From: Muribaculum sp.
GTDB lineage: Bacteria > Bacteroidota > Bacteroidia > Bacteroidales > Muribaculaceae
Assembly (NCBI GenBank): GCA_023667055.1
Contig: JAMPAV010000001.1
Coordinates: 62,540-111,573, forward strand
Reading direction: 5' to 3'
DNA: 49,034 nucleotides
Under the pieces are notes generated by a model. That model saw only the letters and a list, made by a program, of their open reading frames with translations. It was not told the origin of the DNA and made no database searches. The position numbers were made by a program, and so were the translations under genes. Below are positions 18,628 through 28,908 of the stretch, piece by piece. The stretch's first letter is position 1, and each line of letters begins with the position of its first letter.

Positions 18628-19060
18628 TAAATTTAAATAAAAAATTAAAAATTTAATCAAAATTAAAACAACAAAATTAAAGCGTGTAGATAAATGTCCA
18701 TTACTTTTCCTCTCTAAATTTGGAAATGTCGGTTATCTTACGAATCCTCAGGTTTATCTACAGGTTATGAAATCTCAAAACATTGATAAATCGCATGATG
18801 TCGTTTTTATCTACACGCTGTAAATAAGTGCAAAGTTAATAAATTCTTTTGTAAATATTGTAGAAAAACCTGCCAAATTACATGGATAAGGGGTAAATTT
18901 CAATGTAGATAAAAGGGGTAGGATTGTAGATTCTCTCCGGTGAGGTCTTGAGGTATATAAAGCGTGGGTTGTGAATCATCGGTTTATCTTCTTTTTCTAC
19001 TGACTTGTCAACCGCTTATGGACATTTATCTACAGGATATCTACACATCGCTGCAATGTG
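18628..19060. other. Candidate replication origin or regulatory region: AT tract plus TTATCTACA boxes
   Basis: A 50-base, almost pure A/T tract (18628-18680) borders five exact TTATCTACA boxes: 18685-18693 (-), 18754-18762 (+), 18807-18815 (+), 18904-18912 (-) and 19026-19034 (+), plus a near match at 19037-19045. The boxes lie in inverted arrangements: TGTAGATAAATGTCCAT at 18685-18701 is exactly complementary to 19018-19034, and AGCGTGTAGATAAA at 18681-18694 is exactly complementary to 18806-18819. TTATCTACA differs by one base from the DnaA box TTATCCACA. No gene is seen here. An origin is possible, but a multi-site operator for nadA is equally possible. Confidence 0.45.
18878..18893 (+). 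promoter_or_regulatory. Copy of the 16-mer TTACATGGATAAGGGG
   Basis: This exact 16-mer also occurs in front of the portal gene (24732) and of the scaffold-like gene (26163). Here it lies within the TTATCTACA cluster and is followed at 25 nt by a poor -7-like TAGGATTG. Its meaning at this place is unclear. Confidence 0.55.
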
Positions 19061-19120
19061 CGTAGGGACGTGCCTTTGGCACGTAATATAAAAAAAACGT
19101 GCCGAAGGCACGTCCCTACG
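19061..19120. repeat. 60-bp palindromic GTAGGGACGTGCC element
   Basis: Two 24-base arms (CGTAGGGACGTGCCTTTGGC and on, and the complement with one change) surround a 12-base A-rich centre. Each arm also contains its own small hairpin (GTGCC..GGCAC). A second element of the same family is at 21034-21094. Confidence 0.85.
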
Positions 19121-19165
19121 ATGTTGTGTCATGAGGATATACTGTGGCAGTTATAAAAGAATAAA

Positions 19166-19193
19166 AAAAGGATGCTCGCGAGAGCATCCTTTT
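19166..19193. terminator. Terminator after gap, usable in both directions
   Basis: 12-bp perfect stem AAAAGGATGCTC / GAGCATCCTTTT with a GCGA loop. A-run and T-run flank it on both sides, so it can act on either strand. It lies 21 bases after the gap stop on minus. Confidence 0.85.
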
Positions 19194-19213
19194 ATGATTG
19201 GGCAAATCTTGGA

Positions 19214-20602
<1,389 letters not shown>

Positions 20603-21031
20603 ATGGGAAAATTTTTATCTGACTTCAAAGAGTTTGCCATGAAGGGCAATGTGGTCGATATGGCAGTCGGTGTGATCGTCGGCGGAGCCTTCGGCAAAAT
20701 AGTATCATCACTGGTCAACGACATCATCATGCCGATCATATCGCTTGTCACCGGCGGCGACGGCTATAAGAACCTGAAGTATGTCATCACAGCCGGAAAG
20801 GAGGCTGTGGGCGATGCAGCCGCTGTGGAGGAAGTGGCCATCAACTATGGACTTTTCATCCAGAACATAGTGGATTTCCTCATCATAGCATTCTCCATCT
20901 TCGTGGCTCTTCGCGTCATCATGAAGTTCAAGAAGAAGGAGGAAGAGGCTCCCGCCCCCGCTCCGGAACCGACACCAGAGGAAAAACTTCTCACTGAAAT
21001 ACGCGACCTGCTTAAAAACCAACAGAAATAA
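20603..21031 (+). CDS. mscL: Large-conductance mechanosensitive channel MscL
   Basis: This is a 142-residue inner-membrane channel that opens on membrane tension and protects against osmotic downshock. The N-terminal helix and first membrane span carry the family signature ([32 protein letters not shown]). A second span ([19 protein letters not shown]) is followed by a Lys/Glu and Ala-Pro-rich linker and a short C-terminal helix ([15 protein letters not shown]). Length is normal. The metG gene follows after a palindromic element. Confidence 0.96.
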   Translation: MGKFLSDFKEFAMKGNVVDMAVGVIVGGAFGKIVSSLVNDIIMPIISLVTGGDGYKNLKYVITAGKEAVGDAAAVEEVAINYGLFIQNIVDFLIIAFSIFVALRVIMKFKKKEEEAPAPAPEPTPEEKLLTEIRDLLKNQQK

Positions 21032-21033
21032 GA

Positions 21034-21094
21034 GTAGGGACATGCCTTTGGCATGTTGTCAATATCTATATACGTGCCAAAGGCACGTCCCTAC
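21034..21094. repeat. Second GTAGGGACRTGCC palindromic element
   Basis: Arms at 21034-21056 and 21072-21094 are complementary with one or two changes. It is the same family as 19061-19120 and fills nearly the whole mscL-metG gap. As RNA it would form a stem just before the metG start at 21110. Confidence 0.85.
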
Positions 21095-21109
21095 ACTGGC
21101 AATGACAAT

Positions 21110-23146
21110 ATGATGAATTTCAAAAGAACGCTTATCACTTCCGCTCTCCCATACGCCAACGGCCCGGTCCACATCGGCCACCTTGCCGGTGTGTATGTGC
21201 CGGCCGACATCTACGCCCGCTATCTTCGCCTCAAAGGCGAGGAGGTATTCTTTGTTGGCGGCAGCGACGAACATGGTGTGCCCATCACCATAAAGGCGAA
21301 GAAGGAGGGTGTCACCCCACAGGACATTGTGGATAGATACCACAACATCATCAAGGATTCCTTTGCCGAACTTGGCATTTCCTTCGACGTGTATGGACGC
21401 ACCACCTCCGAGACTCACCGCAAGACGGCTTCCGATTTCTTCCGCAAGCTTTACGAGAAGGGAGAATTCATAGAGAAAAGCTCCATGCAGCTCTACGATG
21501 AGGAAGCAGGACAATTTCTCGCAGACCGCTACGTCACAGGGACTTGCCCCCACTGCGGCAATGAGAACGCCTACGGCGACCAATGTGAGAAATGCGGTAC
21601 TTCTCTCAATGCCACCGACCTTATCAATCCGAAATCGGCTATCACCGGCAATACACCTGTATTGAAAGAGACATTCCATTGGTTTTTGCCCCTCGACAAG
21701 TGGGAGCCGAAACTCCGCCAGTGGATTCTTGAGGAGCACAAGGAGTGGAAACCGAACGTATATGGCCAGTGCAAGTCATGGCTTGACCTAGGACTGCAGC
21801 CGCGTGCCGTGAGCCGTGACCTCGACTGGGGTATTCCGGTTCCGGTGGAAGGCGCAGAGGGCAAGGTGCTTTATGTATGGTTTGACGCCCCTATCGGTTA
21901 TATATCCAATACAATTGAGGCTCTCGGCGATGACTGGGAGAAATGGTGGAAGGATTCCGACACCCGCATGATACATTTCATTGGGAAGGACAATATAGTG
22001 TTCCACTGCATAGTCTTCCCATCGATGCTGATGGCCGACGGAAGCTACAACCTGCCCGACAACGTACCGGCCAATGAGTTTCTGAATTTGGAAAACGACA
22101 AGATTTCCACCTCCCGCAACTGGGCTGTGTGGCTACATGAATATCTGCGTGAGCTGCCCGGCAAACAGGATACTCTTCGCTATGTGCTGACCGCAAATGC
22201 TCCGGAGACCAAGGACAACAACTTCACATGGAAGGATTTCCAGGCCCGCAACAATTCCGAACTTGTGGCAATCCTCGGCAATTTCATCAACCGAGCGCTG
22301 GTGCTTCTCCACAAATATTATGGCGGCAAGGTGCCTGAGGTTGGTGAGATGACACCGCTCGACACAGAGATGATGGCCGACACGGAGAAGGCTGTGGCCG
22401 CCATTTCCGCCAACCTTGACGAGTTCAAGTTCCGCAAGGCCTTGGAGGAGGCAATGCAGGTGGCGCGTATCGGCAACAAGTATCTCGCCGATGCAGAACC
22501 CTGGAAACTTTGGAAGACCGACCCTGACCGTGTTGCCACGATTCTGAATCTTTCAGTCCAGCTTTGTGCACAGCTTTGCGTGGTGTTTGAGCCGTTCACT
22601 CCCTTCATGAGCGAGAAACTGCAGCAGTGGCTGCATCTGCCGAAACTGAAGTGGGATATGGCCGGCAAGTTCAATCTGGTGGCCCCCGGCACTCAGATAG
22701 ATGAGCCGACACTTCTTTTTGAGAAGATTGAAGACAGTGTGATTGATGCTCAGGTGGACAAACTGGTAAAGGCTCGCGAGGCACGTCTTCTCGATGAGTG
22801 GCAGCCGGAACCGGTGAAGGAGACTGTGGATTTCCCTACATTTGAGAAGCTTGACATCCGCGTGGGCAAGGTGCTGGAATGCACCAAAGTGCCGAAGGCC
22901 GACAAACTGCTTCAGTTTAAGATAGACGACGGCATGGGCGGACGCACCATTGTCAGCGGTATTGCAAAATACTATAATCCCGAGGATCTTGTCGGCAAGG
23001 AGGTTTGTTTCATAGCGAACTTCGCGCCGCGTAAGCTTAAGGGAGTTGAAAGTCAGGGTATGATTCTTTCTGCTGTGGATGCTGATGGCCGCTTAGTTGT
23101 CATCTCTCCCTCCGATATAGTTCGCCCCGGTTCCTCAGTGGGATAA
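21110..23146 (+). CDS. metG: Methionyl-tRNA synthetase
   Basis: This is a 678-residue class I synthetase that charges tRNA-Met. The HIGH motif is in [10 protein letters not shown] near the N-terminus. The zinc knuckle is [17 protein letters not shown], and the KMSKS counterpart reads KISTSRN. The last 110 residues form the tRNA-binding (Trbp111/EMAP-like) domain, [14 protein letters not shown]...SQGMILSA, as in long MetG forms. The frame is open back to 21053, but that part is inside the palindromic element, so the start is taken at 21110 (MMNFKRT; 21113 is possible). A strong terminator follows. Confidence 0.96.
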   Translation: MMNFKRTLITSALPYANGPVHIGHLAGVYVPADIYARYLRLKGEEVFFVGGSDEHGVPITIKAKKEGVTPQDIVDRYHNIIKDSFAELGISFDVYGRTTSETHRKTASDFFRKLYEKGEFIEKSSMQLYDEEAGQFLADRYVTGTCPHCGNENAYGDQCEKCGTSLNATDLINPKSAITGNTPVLKETFHWFLPLDKWEPKLRQWILEEHKEWKPNVYGQCKSWLDLGLQPRAVSRDLDWGIPVPVEGAEGKVLYVWFDAPIGYISNTIEALGDDWEKWWKDSDTRMIHFIGKDNIVFHCIVFPSMLMADGSYNLPDNVPANEFLNLENDKISTSRNWAVWLHEYLRELPGKQDTLRYVLTANAPETKDNNFTWKDFQARNNSELVAILGNFINRALVLLHKYYGGKVPEVGEMTPLDTEMMADTEKAVAAISANLDEFKFRKALEEAMQVARIGNKYLADAEPWKLWKTDPDRVATILNLSVQLCAQLCVVFEPFTPFMSEKLQQWLHLPKLKWDMAGKFNLVAPGTQIDEPTLLFEKIEDSVIDAQVDKLVKAREARLLDEWQPEPVKETVDFPTFEKLDIRVGKVLECTKVPKADKLLQFKIDDGMGGRTIVSGIAKYYNPEDLVGKEVCFIANFAPRKLKGVESQGMILSAVDADGRLVVISPSDIVRPGSSVG

Positions 23147-23170
23147 TAAAATTAAAGAAAATAAATAAAA

Positions 23171-23214
23171 TAGGTCTCAGACTGCAAGAAGCTTGCAGTC
23201 TGAGACCTATTTTT
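23171..23214 (+). terminator. Strong terminator after metG
   Basis: 18-bp perfect stem (TAGGTCTCAGACTGCAAG and complement) with a 3-nt loop, followed by a T-run. It separates metG from the recA promoter 22 bases later. Confidence 0.93.
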
Positions 23215-23235
23215 AAGATTTATTAAGAATTTGAT

Positions 23236-23267
23236 TTTGGAGGGCTTTCCAAAAAGCACTACCTTTG
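23236..23267 (+). promoter_or_regulatory. recA promoter (TTTG - 20 nt - TACCTTTG)
   Basis: Matches the Bacteroidota consensus at both elements with ideal spacing. Transcription should start near 23273-23277, giving a leader of about 160 nt that contains the 10-bp repeat array. Confidence 0.85.
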
Positions 23268-23290
23268 CAAAGTGAAAGTCAAAATCATTC

Positions 23291-23400
23291 ATTCATGATG
23301 ACTCATGATGACTCATGATGACTCATGATGACTCATGATAACTCATGATAACGCATGATAACTCATGATGACTCATGATGACTCATGATAACTCATGATT
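23291..23400 (+). repeat. Eleven 10-bp repeats ACTCATGATR in the recA leader
   Basis: Eleven head-to-tail 10-mers, most exactly ACTCATGATG or ACTCATGATA, with variants at units 1, 7 and 11. Each contains the palindrome TCATGA, so identical faces recur about once per helical turn. Every unit also carries an ATG that soon meets a TGA, giving overlapping tiny upstream frames. The ATG at 23385 is in frame with recA. The array lies between the promoter and the recA start. Confidence 0.95.
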
Positions 23401-23435
23401 ATCCATTCAAAATTCAAAATTCAAAATTAGATAAA

Positions 23436-24611
23436 ATGGCAAAGAAAGTAGCAAAAAAGCCGGTAGGCGGAAGAATATCAGATATGGACGAGAAGCGCAA
23501 GGCTCTCGATGTGGCAATGGCACATCTTGAGAAAGACTTCGGAAGCGGCACCATCATGCGTCTTGGTGATGACGCGGTGCAGGATGTGGAGGTGATACCG
23601 ACAGGTTCCATAGGGCTCGACTATGCACTCGGTGTAGGAGGTCTTCCCCGTGGCAGAATCACCGAGATATATGGTCCTGAATCTTCAGGTAAGACGACAC
23701 TTGCCATCCATGTGATAGCGGAAGCCCAGAAACAAGGAGGAATATGCGCCATTGTCGATGCGGAACATGCTTTTGACCGTTTCTATGCTGAAAAACTCGG
23801 TGTGGATGTCAACAATCTGTGGATTGCGCAACCCGATAATGGCGAACAGGCTCTCGACATAGCCGAACAGTTGATAAATTCCGGTGCCATAGATGTGCTT
23901 GTGGTGGATTCAGTGGCTGCACTCACCCCTAAGGCCGAGATTGAGGGTGAGATGGGCGACAAGAATGTGGGTCTTCATGCCCGGCTTATGAGCCAGGCCA
24001 TGCGCAAGCTTACGGGCACCATTTCCAAGACACGCACATGCTGCATTTTCATCAACCAGATTCGTGAGAAGATAGGTCTGATGTTTGGCAATCCGGAGAC
24101 TACCACCGGTGGCAATGCATTAAAATTCTATAGTTCTGTGCGTCTTGAGATTCGCCCCAGCGGCTTCATCAAGGATGGAGAGCAGGCCGTAGGTCGTGTG
24201 GCCAAAGTTAAGGTGGTGAAAAATAAGGTTGCACCTCCATTCATGAAGGCTGAGTTTGAACTGATGTTTGGAGAGGGAATATCGAGAGTTGGCGAGATTG
24301 TGGATCTTGGTGTGGAACATGGCATAATCCAGAAGTCGGGTGCATGGTTCAGCTACAATGGCAACAAACTCGGACAGGGTCGTGATGCAGTGAAACGAGT
24401 GCTGAAAGAGAATGAGGAGCTTGCTGATGAACTTGCCGAGAAAATCTATGAGAAGATGAATGCCGACCGTGACGCAAAGCGTCCGTCGGGCAATCCCTTC
24501 CTGCCAAGCCGTGACAATGTGGTGACATCTGAGGATGATGATATCGATATTGCGGCCGAGCCATCTTCCACCGGTGCGGAAGATCTCTTCGGGGATGACT
24601 TTGCACTTTGA
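23436..24611 (+). CDS. recA: Recombinase RecA
   Basis: This is a 391-residue RecA, the ATP-dependent strand-exchange protein for homologous recombination and DNA damage response. Walker A is GPESSGKTT, and Walker B is in [11 protein letters not shown]. Loop L1 and L2 regions are intact ([35 protein letters not shown]...[16 protein letters not shown]). The acidic C-terminus is longer than in E. coli. The start at 23436 (MAKKVAKKP) is chosen; an in-frame ATG at 23385 in the repeat array would add 17 residues. Phage head genes follow directly on the same strand. Confidence 0.97.
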   Translation: MAKKVAKKPVGGRISDMDEKRKALDVAMAHLEKDFGSGTIMRLGDDAVQDVEVIPTGSIGLDYALGVGGLPRGRITEIYGPESSGKTTLAIHVIAEAQKQGGICAIVDAEHAFDRFYAEKLGVDVNNLWIAQPDNGEQALDIAEQLINSGAIDVLVVDSVAALTPKAEIEGEMGDKNVGLHARLMSQAMRKLTGTISKTRTCCIFINQIREKIGLMFGNPETTTGGNALKFYSSVRLEIRPSGFIKDGEQAVGRVAKVKVVKNKVAPPFMKAEFELMFGEGISRVGEIVDLGVEHGIIQKSGAWFSYNGNKLGQGRDAVKRVLKENEELADELAEKIYEKMNADRDAKRPSGNPFLPSRDNVVTSEDDDIDIAAEPSSTGAEDLFGDDFAL

Positions 24612-24613
24612 TA

Positions 24614-24680
24614 TTCATCTTTAGCGAAGCTAAAGATGAAGGTTATAAGGTTATAAGGTTATGGGGTTATAAGGCTTTTT
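24614..24680. repeat. 12-bp stem-loop plus GGTTATAA array after recA
   Basis: Perfect stem TTCATCTTTAGC / GCTAAAGATGAA (24614-24640), then GGTTATAAGGTTATAAGG units. A close relative, with stem TCATCTTTCGC, follows the scaffold-like gene at 26680. Confidence 0.8.
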
Positions 24681-24731
24681 GAGTGAAGTATGATATGTGG
24701 AGGTCCCTGTCTCGGAAGAGACGGGGGCTTT

Positions 24732-24775
24732 TTACATGGATAAGGGGTTGAGATTTTGTTTTGTCCGTAACTTTG
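24732..24775 (+). promoter_or_regulatory. Portal-gene promoter: TTACATGGATAAGGGG - 20 nt - TAACTTTG
   Basis: The 16-mer at 24732-24747 is followed after exactly 20 bases by a -7 box TAACTTTG at 24768-24775. The same 16-mer, spacing and box type recur before the scaffold-like gene at 26163. The 16-mer may replace the usual -33 element or bind an activator. Confidence 0.7.
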
Positions 24776-24789
24776 CGGCTAAAAAAGTT

Positions 24790-26193
24790 ATGGATGAAAT
24801 ATTCGAGAAAGCATCGCGTGCATGGAATGCGATGGACAAATTCCGCTCCGACCGGTCAAGATGCAAAAGGTTTGTCTATGGCGACCAGTTTGGCGATCCG
24901 GTGGAATATGACGGACGCAGAATGACAGAACGCCGATATATAGAGGAAATGGGGCAGACACCTATGAAAAACAACATACTGCGTCGTATCCTCAGAAATG
25001 TGGTGGGGGTATATCGTTCTTCCTATAAAGTGCCTGTAGCCACCAAATTTGACTACAGCGGATCAGGAATAGTCATCAAAGACATAAACAGAAACCGGAA
25101 AAACACATTCAGCGAGAACTATCTGGATGAATTGCTTCCTCGCCAGCTTGAGGAGTTTCTTATTTCCGGTTTGGCTGTGGTGAAGGTAGCATACCGGAAG
25201 ATATCAGGAGCCGGAGAACCGGGTATAGGTATTTTCCCTGTCACTCCCGACAATTTCTTTTTTCATTCCGACGGGTATGATCCGCGTGGTTGGGATGTGG
25301 ATATGGTGGGTGAGGTGCACAATGTGAGTTATGCCAACCTCATTGCATCATTTTGCCGCAATGCAGAGGATTTCAGAAAATTGGAATCGGTCTATGCCGG
25401 ACATAGTGAGAGCGGAAGTCCATGCCGTGTGATGGAGGTGTGGTACAGGGCCACTGATATGTGGTGTATGGTTCATGACGAGAACAGCGCCAGTGTAAGA
25501 AAAATGCCGTTGTGGCAATTTCACGAAAGATTAAAGATGAATGGTCCTGGTAAAAGCCCCGGAATTGACCTGAACAGAGTGAAGACAGATTTGCGTACAT
25601 GTTGGAGATGTGCCTGGTATTCTCAAGATGGCATATTGCTGAAAAAAATAAATGTCAGCCATGATATGCACCCATACGTGTGGAAGGCCTATCCATTTCT
25701 CGACGGCGAGGTGCATTCTTATATAAGCGATATTATCGACCAACAAAAATACGTGAATCATCTCATCACTCTCTATGATTTCATAATGAAGTCAAGTGCC
25801 AAGGGTGTGCTGCTTTTTCCCGATGAGTCATTGCCACGCGGCATGAGTCTTCAGGATGTGGCCGACGAGTGGTCTCGGTTTAACGGGGTGATTCCATATC
25901 GTGCACAGCCGGGAGTGGCGTTGCCAACACAGGTGAGTGGAAATGCCGCCAACATCGGTATATCGGAATTGCTTAAGATTGAGATGCAGATGCTTGAAGA
26001 CATCAGTGGTGTGTCACCCACACTTCAGGGCAAGTTGCAGACGAATGTGTCGAGCGGCACACTCTTTGCCCAGCAGAATCAGGCTGCATTGACATCTCTG
26101 CTTGATGTGGTACGCAGTTTCGAGGAGTTCACGTCGGCCATAGCTAAAAAAATAGACACATCTTACATGGATAAGGGGCGGAGGGGTCTTTGA
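24790..26193 (+). CDS. Phage-type portal protein
   Basis: This is a 467-residue protein that resembles tailed-phage portal proteins, the dodecameric ring at the capsid vertex through which DNA is packaged. Seen: an early MKNNILRRILRNVVGVYRS helix, the IFPVTPDNFFFHSDG segment, AYPFLDGEVHSYISDIIDQQKYVNHL and a C-terminal ISGVSPTLQGKL...SSGTLFAQQNQAALTSLLDV region typical of portals. The frame is open to 24697, but the start at 24790 (MDEIFEK) lies 14 bases after a -7 box and is preferred. It is intact. It stands directly behind recA, and its last codons contain the promoter of the next gene. Family call is by pattern only. Confidence 0.7.
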   Translation: MDEIFEKASRAWNAMDKFRSDRSRCKRFVYGDQFGDPVEYDGRRMTERRYIEEMGQTPMKNNILRRILRNVVGVYRSSYKVPVATKFDYSGSGIVIKDINRNRKNTFSENYLDELLPRQLEEFLISGLAVVKVAYRKISGAGEPGIGIFPVTPDNFFFHSDGYDPRGWDVDMVGEVHNVSYANLIASFCRNAEDFRKLESVYAGHSESGSPCRVMEVWYRATDMWCMVHDENSASVRKMPLWQFHERLKMNGPGKSPGIDLNRVKTDLRTCWRCAWYSQDGILLKKINVSHDMHPYVWKAYPFLDGEVHSYISDIIDQQKYVNHLITLYDFIMKSSAKGVLLFPDESLPRGMSLQDVADEWSRFNGVIPYRAQPGVALPTQVSGNAANIGISELLKIEMQMLEDISGVSPTLQGKLQTNVSSGTLFAQQNQAALTSLLDVVRSFEEFTSAIAKKIDTSYMDKGRRGL

Positions 26194-26206
26194 GGCAGTA
26201 ATTTTG
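26163..26206 (+). promoter_or_regulatory. Internal promoter for the scaffold-like gene, same design as the portal promoter
   Basis: TTACATGGATAAGGGG at 26163-26178, 20 bases, then TAATTTTG at 26199-26206. The 16-mer lies in the last codons of the portal gene (YMDKG). At 24732 the same bases are non-coding, so the conservation is likely for DNA function. Confidence 0.7.
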
Positions 26207-26236
26207 CATCAGTAATCATTCAACATCTAAATAATC

Positions 26237-26677
26237 ATGGATAAAGAAAACTATACAGCTTATGACCTCGAAAAAGAAGAACCTCGGAATCCTCAGTCGT
26301 CTGAAATTCCGAGAAAGTCGAAAGACGCCGGAGACACAGCAGACAAAGGAAATTCCGGAGAATCAGGACACGACCGAAATTCCGGAAATGCCAATAACCC
26401 TAAAAATACCGATGACGCCAATGGTACAGAAGATAATAAAGATTCTGAAGATACTCAGGTTTCTGACAGACCTGATACTTCAGCTCAAAAGGAGATTGAG
26501 AAAATGATAAGGGAGCAAGGTGCGGAAAGAGTTCTGGAGATTATCAGGGGCAACAGAAATGCAGCCGCCCAACAGATCATGAAGGAAATGGAGGATGACA
26601 CCGATGTCACACTTCAGTCGGGCACTTCTATCGGCGGACGATGCCAGTCGATCTTCGACCTTGCCTCACTTGCCTGA
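26237..26677 (+). CDS. Acidic scaffold-like protein of the head module
   Basis: This is a 146-residue hydrophilic protein. Residues 10-85 are low-complexity and rich in Asp, Glu, Asn, Ser and Pro. Residues 88-125 form a likely amphipathic helix (QKEIEKMIREQGAERVLEIIRG). The C-terminus contains QSIFDLASLA. No family is recognised. Its place between portal and capsid genes, its size and its charged helical build fit a phage scaffolding protein, which is an inference from gene order. It has its own promoter. Confidence 0.5.
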   Translation: MDKENYTAYDLEKEEPRNPQSSEIPRKSKDAGDTADKGNSGESGHDRNSGNANNPKNTDDANGTEDNKDSEDTQVSDRPDTSAQKEIEKMIREQGAERVLEIIRGNRNAAAQQIMKEMEDDTDVTLQSGTSIGGRCQSIFDLASLA

Positions 26678-26679
26678 AT

Positions 26680-26737
26680 TCATCTTTCGCTTTGCGAAAG
26701 ATGAGGGTTATAAGGTTATTGGGTTATAAGGTTAATT
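26680..26737. repeat. 11-bp stem-loop plus GGTTATAAGG array before the capsid gene
   Basis: Stem TCATCTTTCGC / GCGAAAGATGA (26680-26704) followed by GGTTATAAGGTTATT units. It matches the element after recA in both stem base and array. Confidence 0.8.
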
Positions 26738-26781
26738 AGCCTAAGATAGATTCAAAATTCAAAATTCAAAATAAAATAATT

Positions 26782-28227
26782 ATGAACCAAAGTATTGTTT
26801 CCGGCGAGGCAGCAACTGTAAATTCACTCGCCAATGCCACCGGCGGCATAAATGCCGGAAATTTTGTGGAAACGGATGTAGATAAGCAACTTTTTCTATT
26901 CAACATCGACGATACCCCACTAATGAATCTGATGTTGAGAGCGAAGAAGGTAAAGGTAAATTCTCCTGAAGTGGATCATTACATGATAGACGAGCCTAAG
27001 TCAATTTTGACAGTGGTGGCAGATTGTAAGGGCAACAGAACGCAGAATGTGCTTCAGCTGGCAAATGGAGAGCAGAATCTTCCGCGCCAATACACCACAT
27101 TGCTTGTGAAGGGGGTGGATGGCTATGACAAGGATGGAAAGAACCCGACCCACGGTAAGGCTCTGATGCTTTTTGTCACCGGGCATGACACTGCTTCGGG
27201 AAATCCGATAGTGAAGGCTGTCAATGGCAGCAAGAATTCACCTGATGAGGAAATGTCTATGATACCGGAGATACCTGCCGGTACAAAGGTGGTGATGCTT
27301 GCAAATTCGCTCTATGAGACTCAGAAAGAGGTGGATCCCGACATAATAGTGCCACAGCCCACAAGAATCTATCTTCAGAAACGCGGCATGAATCAGGTGG
27401 TGAGCGATTATTTTGATTCCCAGCGCAAGAGGATACCATTCACTAAAGCTGTTGTGGCGGAGCAGGCTATTGCCAACTTCAAGGTGCGTGGCAACCGTAC
27501 TCTATGGGCAAGCCGTGCAGGAAAGATTCAGGTCAATGTGCCAAACATGGGTATGCAGTATGCCTACACCACAGAGGGACTTCGCTGGCAGTTCAAGCGT
27601 GAGCTTCAGCATTCCGGACGCTGGAGTGTGGAGAAGATAATTGCTCTTGCAAAGATGTTCTTCACCGGAGAGGATGTGCCGAAGACCGCTCTTCTGCTTG
27701 CCGGTAAGGATTTGCTCGAACAGATACAGTGTATCGACTACTCAAAGCATCCGGAGATTCAGATTTCCACAAAAGTCAACAGTGTGGGATGGACTGTGAC
27801 CAATTTCCATACGGTCTTCGGCGATATTGAGATAAAGCGCGAACCCACTCTCGACCGTCTCGGATGGAGCCGAAGCGGTGCCCTGATAGGTGAAGACAGG
27901 CTTGTGCACTATGTGTATAGCTCGGAGCATACGTTTGCCGACCGGGTTGAGGGTCACGAGGCTTCAAGAAGCGGAATACTTATATGGGATGCGCTTGCCC
28001 TGAAGGGAAGCTGCCATATATGGATTGATGGAGAAGGAGAGATAGCTTCTGATGAAAGTGAACATCTCATGCTTTGGGATTCGGAAGATGCTCCCACCCC
28101 CACAGCCGGCAGTGTATATTATCTGGTGAATGACTGTCCCGGTATCTCACCCATGGCGAAGAGTGGCTCAATGTGGACTTGTGAAGAAGGTGACTGGAAA
28201 GAATACACCGGAGAAGTCAATGTTTAA
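26782..28227 (+). CDS. Phage-type major capsid protein (HK97-fold-like)
   Basis: This is a 481-residue protein that looks like a tailed-phage major capsid protein of the SU10/DUF5309-like kind. The N-terminus has a long extended arm, then VDKQLFLFNIDDTPLMNLMLRAKK, the usual start of such proteins. Further on come RGMNQVVSDYFDSQRKRIPF, a region rich in beta strands, and DRLGWSRSGALIGEDRLVHYV. The last 70 residues look like a small extra surface domain. No catalytic residues are expected. Position after a scaffold-like gene is the classical head order. Frame intact. The family call rests on pattern and context; a structure prediction would settle it. Confidence 0.65.
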   Translation: MNQSIVSGEAATVNSLANATGGINAGNFVETDVDKQLFLFNIDDTPLMNLMLRAKKVKVNSPEVDHYMIDEPKSILTVVADCKGNRTQNVLQLANGEQNLPRQYTTLLVKGVDGYDKDGKNPTHGKALMLFVTGHDTASGNPIVKAVNGSKNSPDEEMSMIPEIPAGTKVVMLANSLYETQKEVDPDIIVPQPTRIYLQKRGMNQVVSDYFDSQRKRIPFTKAVVAEQAIANFKVRGNRTLWASRAGKIQVNVPNMGMQYAYTTEGLRWQFKRELQHSGRWSVEKIIALAKMFFTGEDVPKTALLLAGKDLLEQIQCIDYSKHPEIQISTKVNSVGWTVTNFHTVFGDIEIKREPTLDRLGWSRSGALIGEDRLVHYVYSSEHTFADRVEGHEASRSGILIWDALALKGSCHIWIDGEGEIASDESEHLMLWDSEDAPTPTAGSVYYLVNDCPGISPMAKSGSMWTCEEGDWKEYTGEVNV

Positions 28228-28238
28228 TAGTTAAGAGC

Positions 28239-28349
28239 AATGTCACTAAATTAGGAATGAGGAAAGAGGAATTAGGAATTAAAAGACGCAGGAAACCAGC
28301 TTCGACTCTTTTCGGATTCAAGAATTTCAGGGCTTAATTTAGTGACATT
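28239..28349. repeat. 111-bp element with perfect 15-bp inverted ends
   Basis: AATGTCACTAAATTA at 28239-28253 and its exact complement at 28335-28349. The interior differs from the elements at 15739-15917, but the ends are the same, as in a family of non-autonomous elements. It lies between the capsid gene and the next small gene. Confidence 0.85.
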
Positions 28350-28422
28350 AGAGTTATGGGGCAAGAGTTAAGTTGACCCTTAAAGCTAAAACTAAAAACT
28401 AAAGACTAAAGACTAAAAACTA

Positions 28423-28908
28423 ATGATAAAGAGATATGAAGTAAGAGGGATGATGGAATGGCATCCCATGTTTGCCGTAGGTCGCGCGAGGATACAGGTC
28501 TCCTTCACCGGAGGCCACCTCGGCGAGGGATGCTCCACTCCTGCTGCATACATTACCTCCGACCCGGTGGTGCAGAGAGTGATAGAACATTCCGAGGCAT
28601 TTCTTAACCACAGGATACGTGTTGCAGCCTGTTATCCTGATACGTCAGATAAAAATGTTGTGCCAAAGAATAAGAAAGCGGTCAAGGCAGCTGCGGCATC
28701 CCCTTTCGCAACATCTGTAAAGAAAGCTGTCTCAGAAAACAATTCTGAAGACATGGAGATAATGGAATTTGATGACTATGAAGATGCTGCAGATTTTCTG
28801 CACTACAAGAAGAATATACCTGTAGATCAGTTGCTTGATTGGGAAAGCTGTGTGGTTGAGGCTAACCGACAAGGTATAAAATTGGTATTAAAAGATGAAA
28901 AAATATGA
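28423..28908 (+). CDS. Small protein of the head module, function unknown
   Basis: This is a 161-residue protein. Residues 1-70 include MEWHPMFAVGRARIQVSFTG and STPAAYITSDPVVQRVIEHS; a Lys/Ala-rich linker (85-105) is followed by an acidic helix. I do not recognise a family. The gene overlaps the next one by 4 bases, so the two are translationally coupled. Its place behind the capsid gene suggests a head-completion, decoration or connector role, which is inference. AACTAAAGACTAAA-type repeats lie just before the start. Confidence 0.55.
   Translation: MIKRYEVRGMMEWHPMFAVGRARIQVSFTGGHLGEGCSTPAAYITSDPVVQRVIEHSEAFLNHRIRVAACYPDTSDKNVVPKNKKAVKAAAASPFATSVKKAVSENNSEDMEIMEFDDYEDAADFLHYKKNIPVDQLLDWESCVVEANRQGIKLVLKDEKI

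Noticed and set aside
23291..23400. CRISPR array
   Set aside because: Units are 10 bp with no spacers and no cas genes nearby; it is a simple tandem repeat.
24697..24789. Upstream extension of the portal gene
   Set aside because: The extension covers the promoter 16-mer and the -7 box; the start at 24790 fits the promoter and the family N-terminus.
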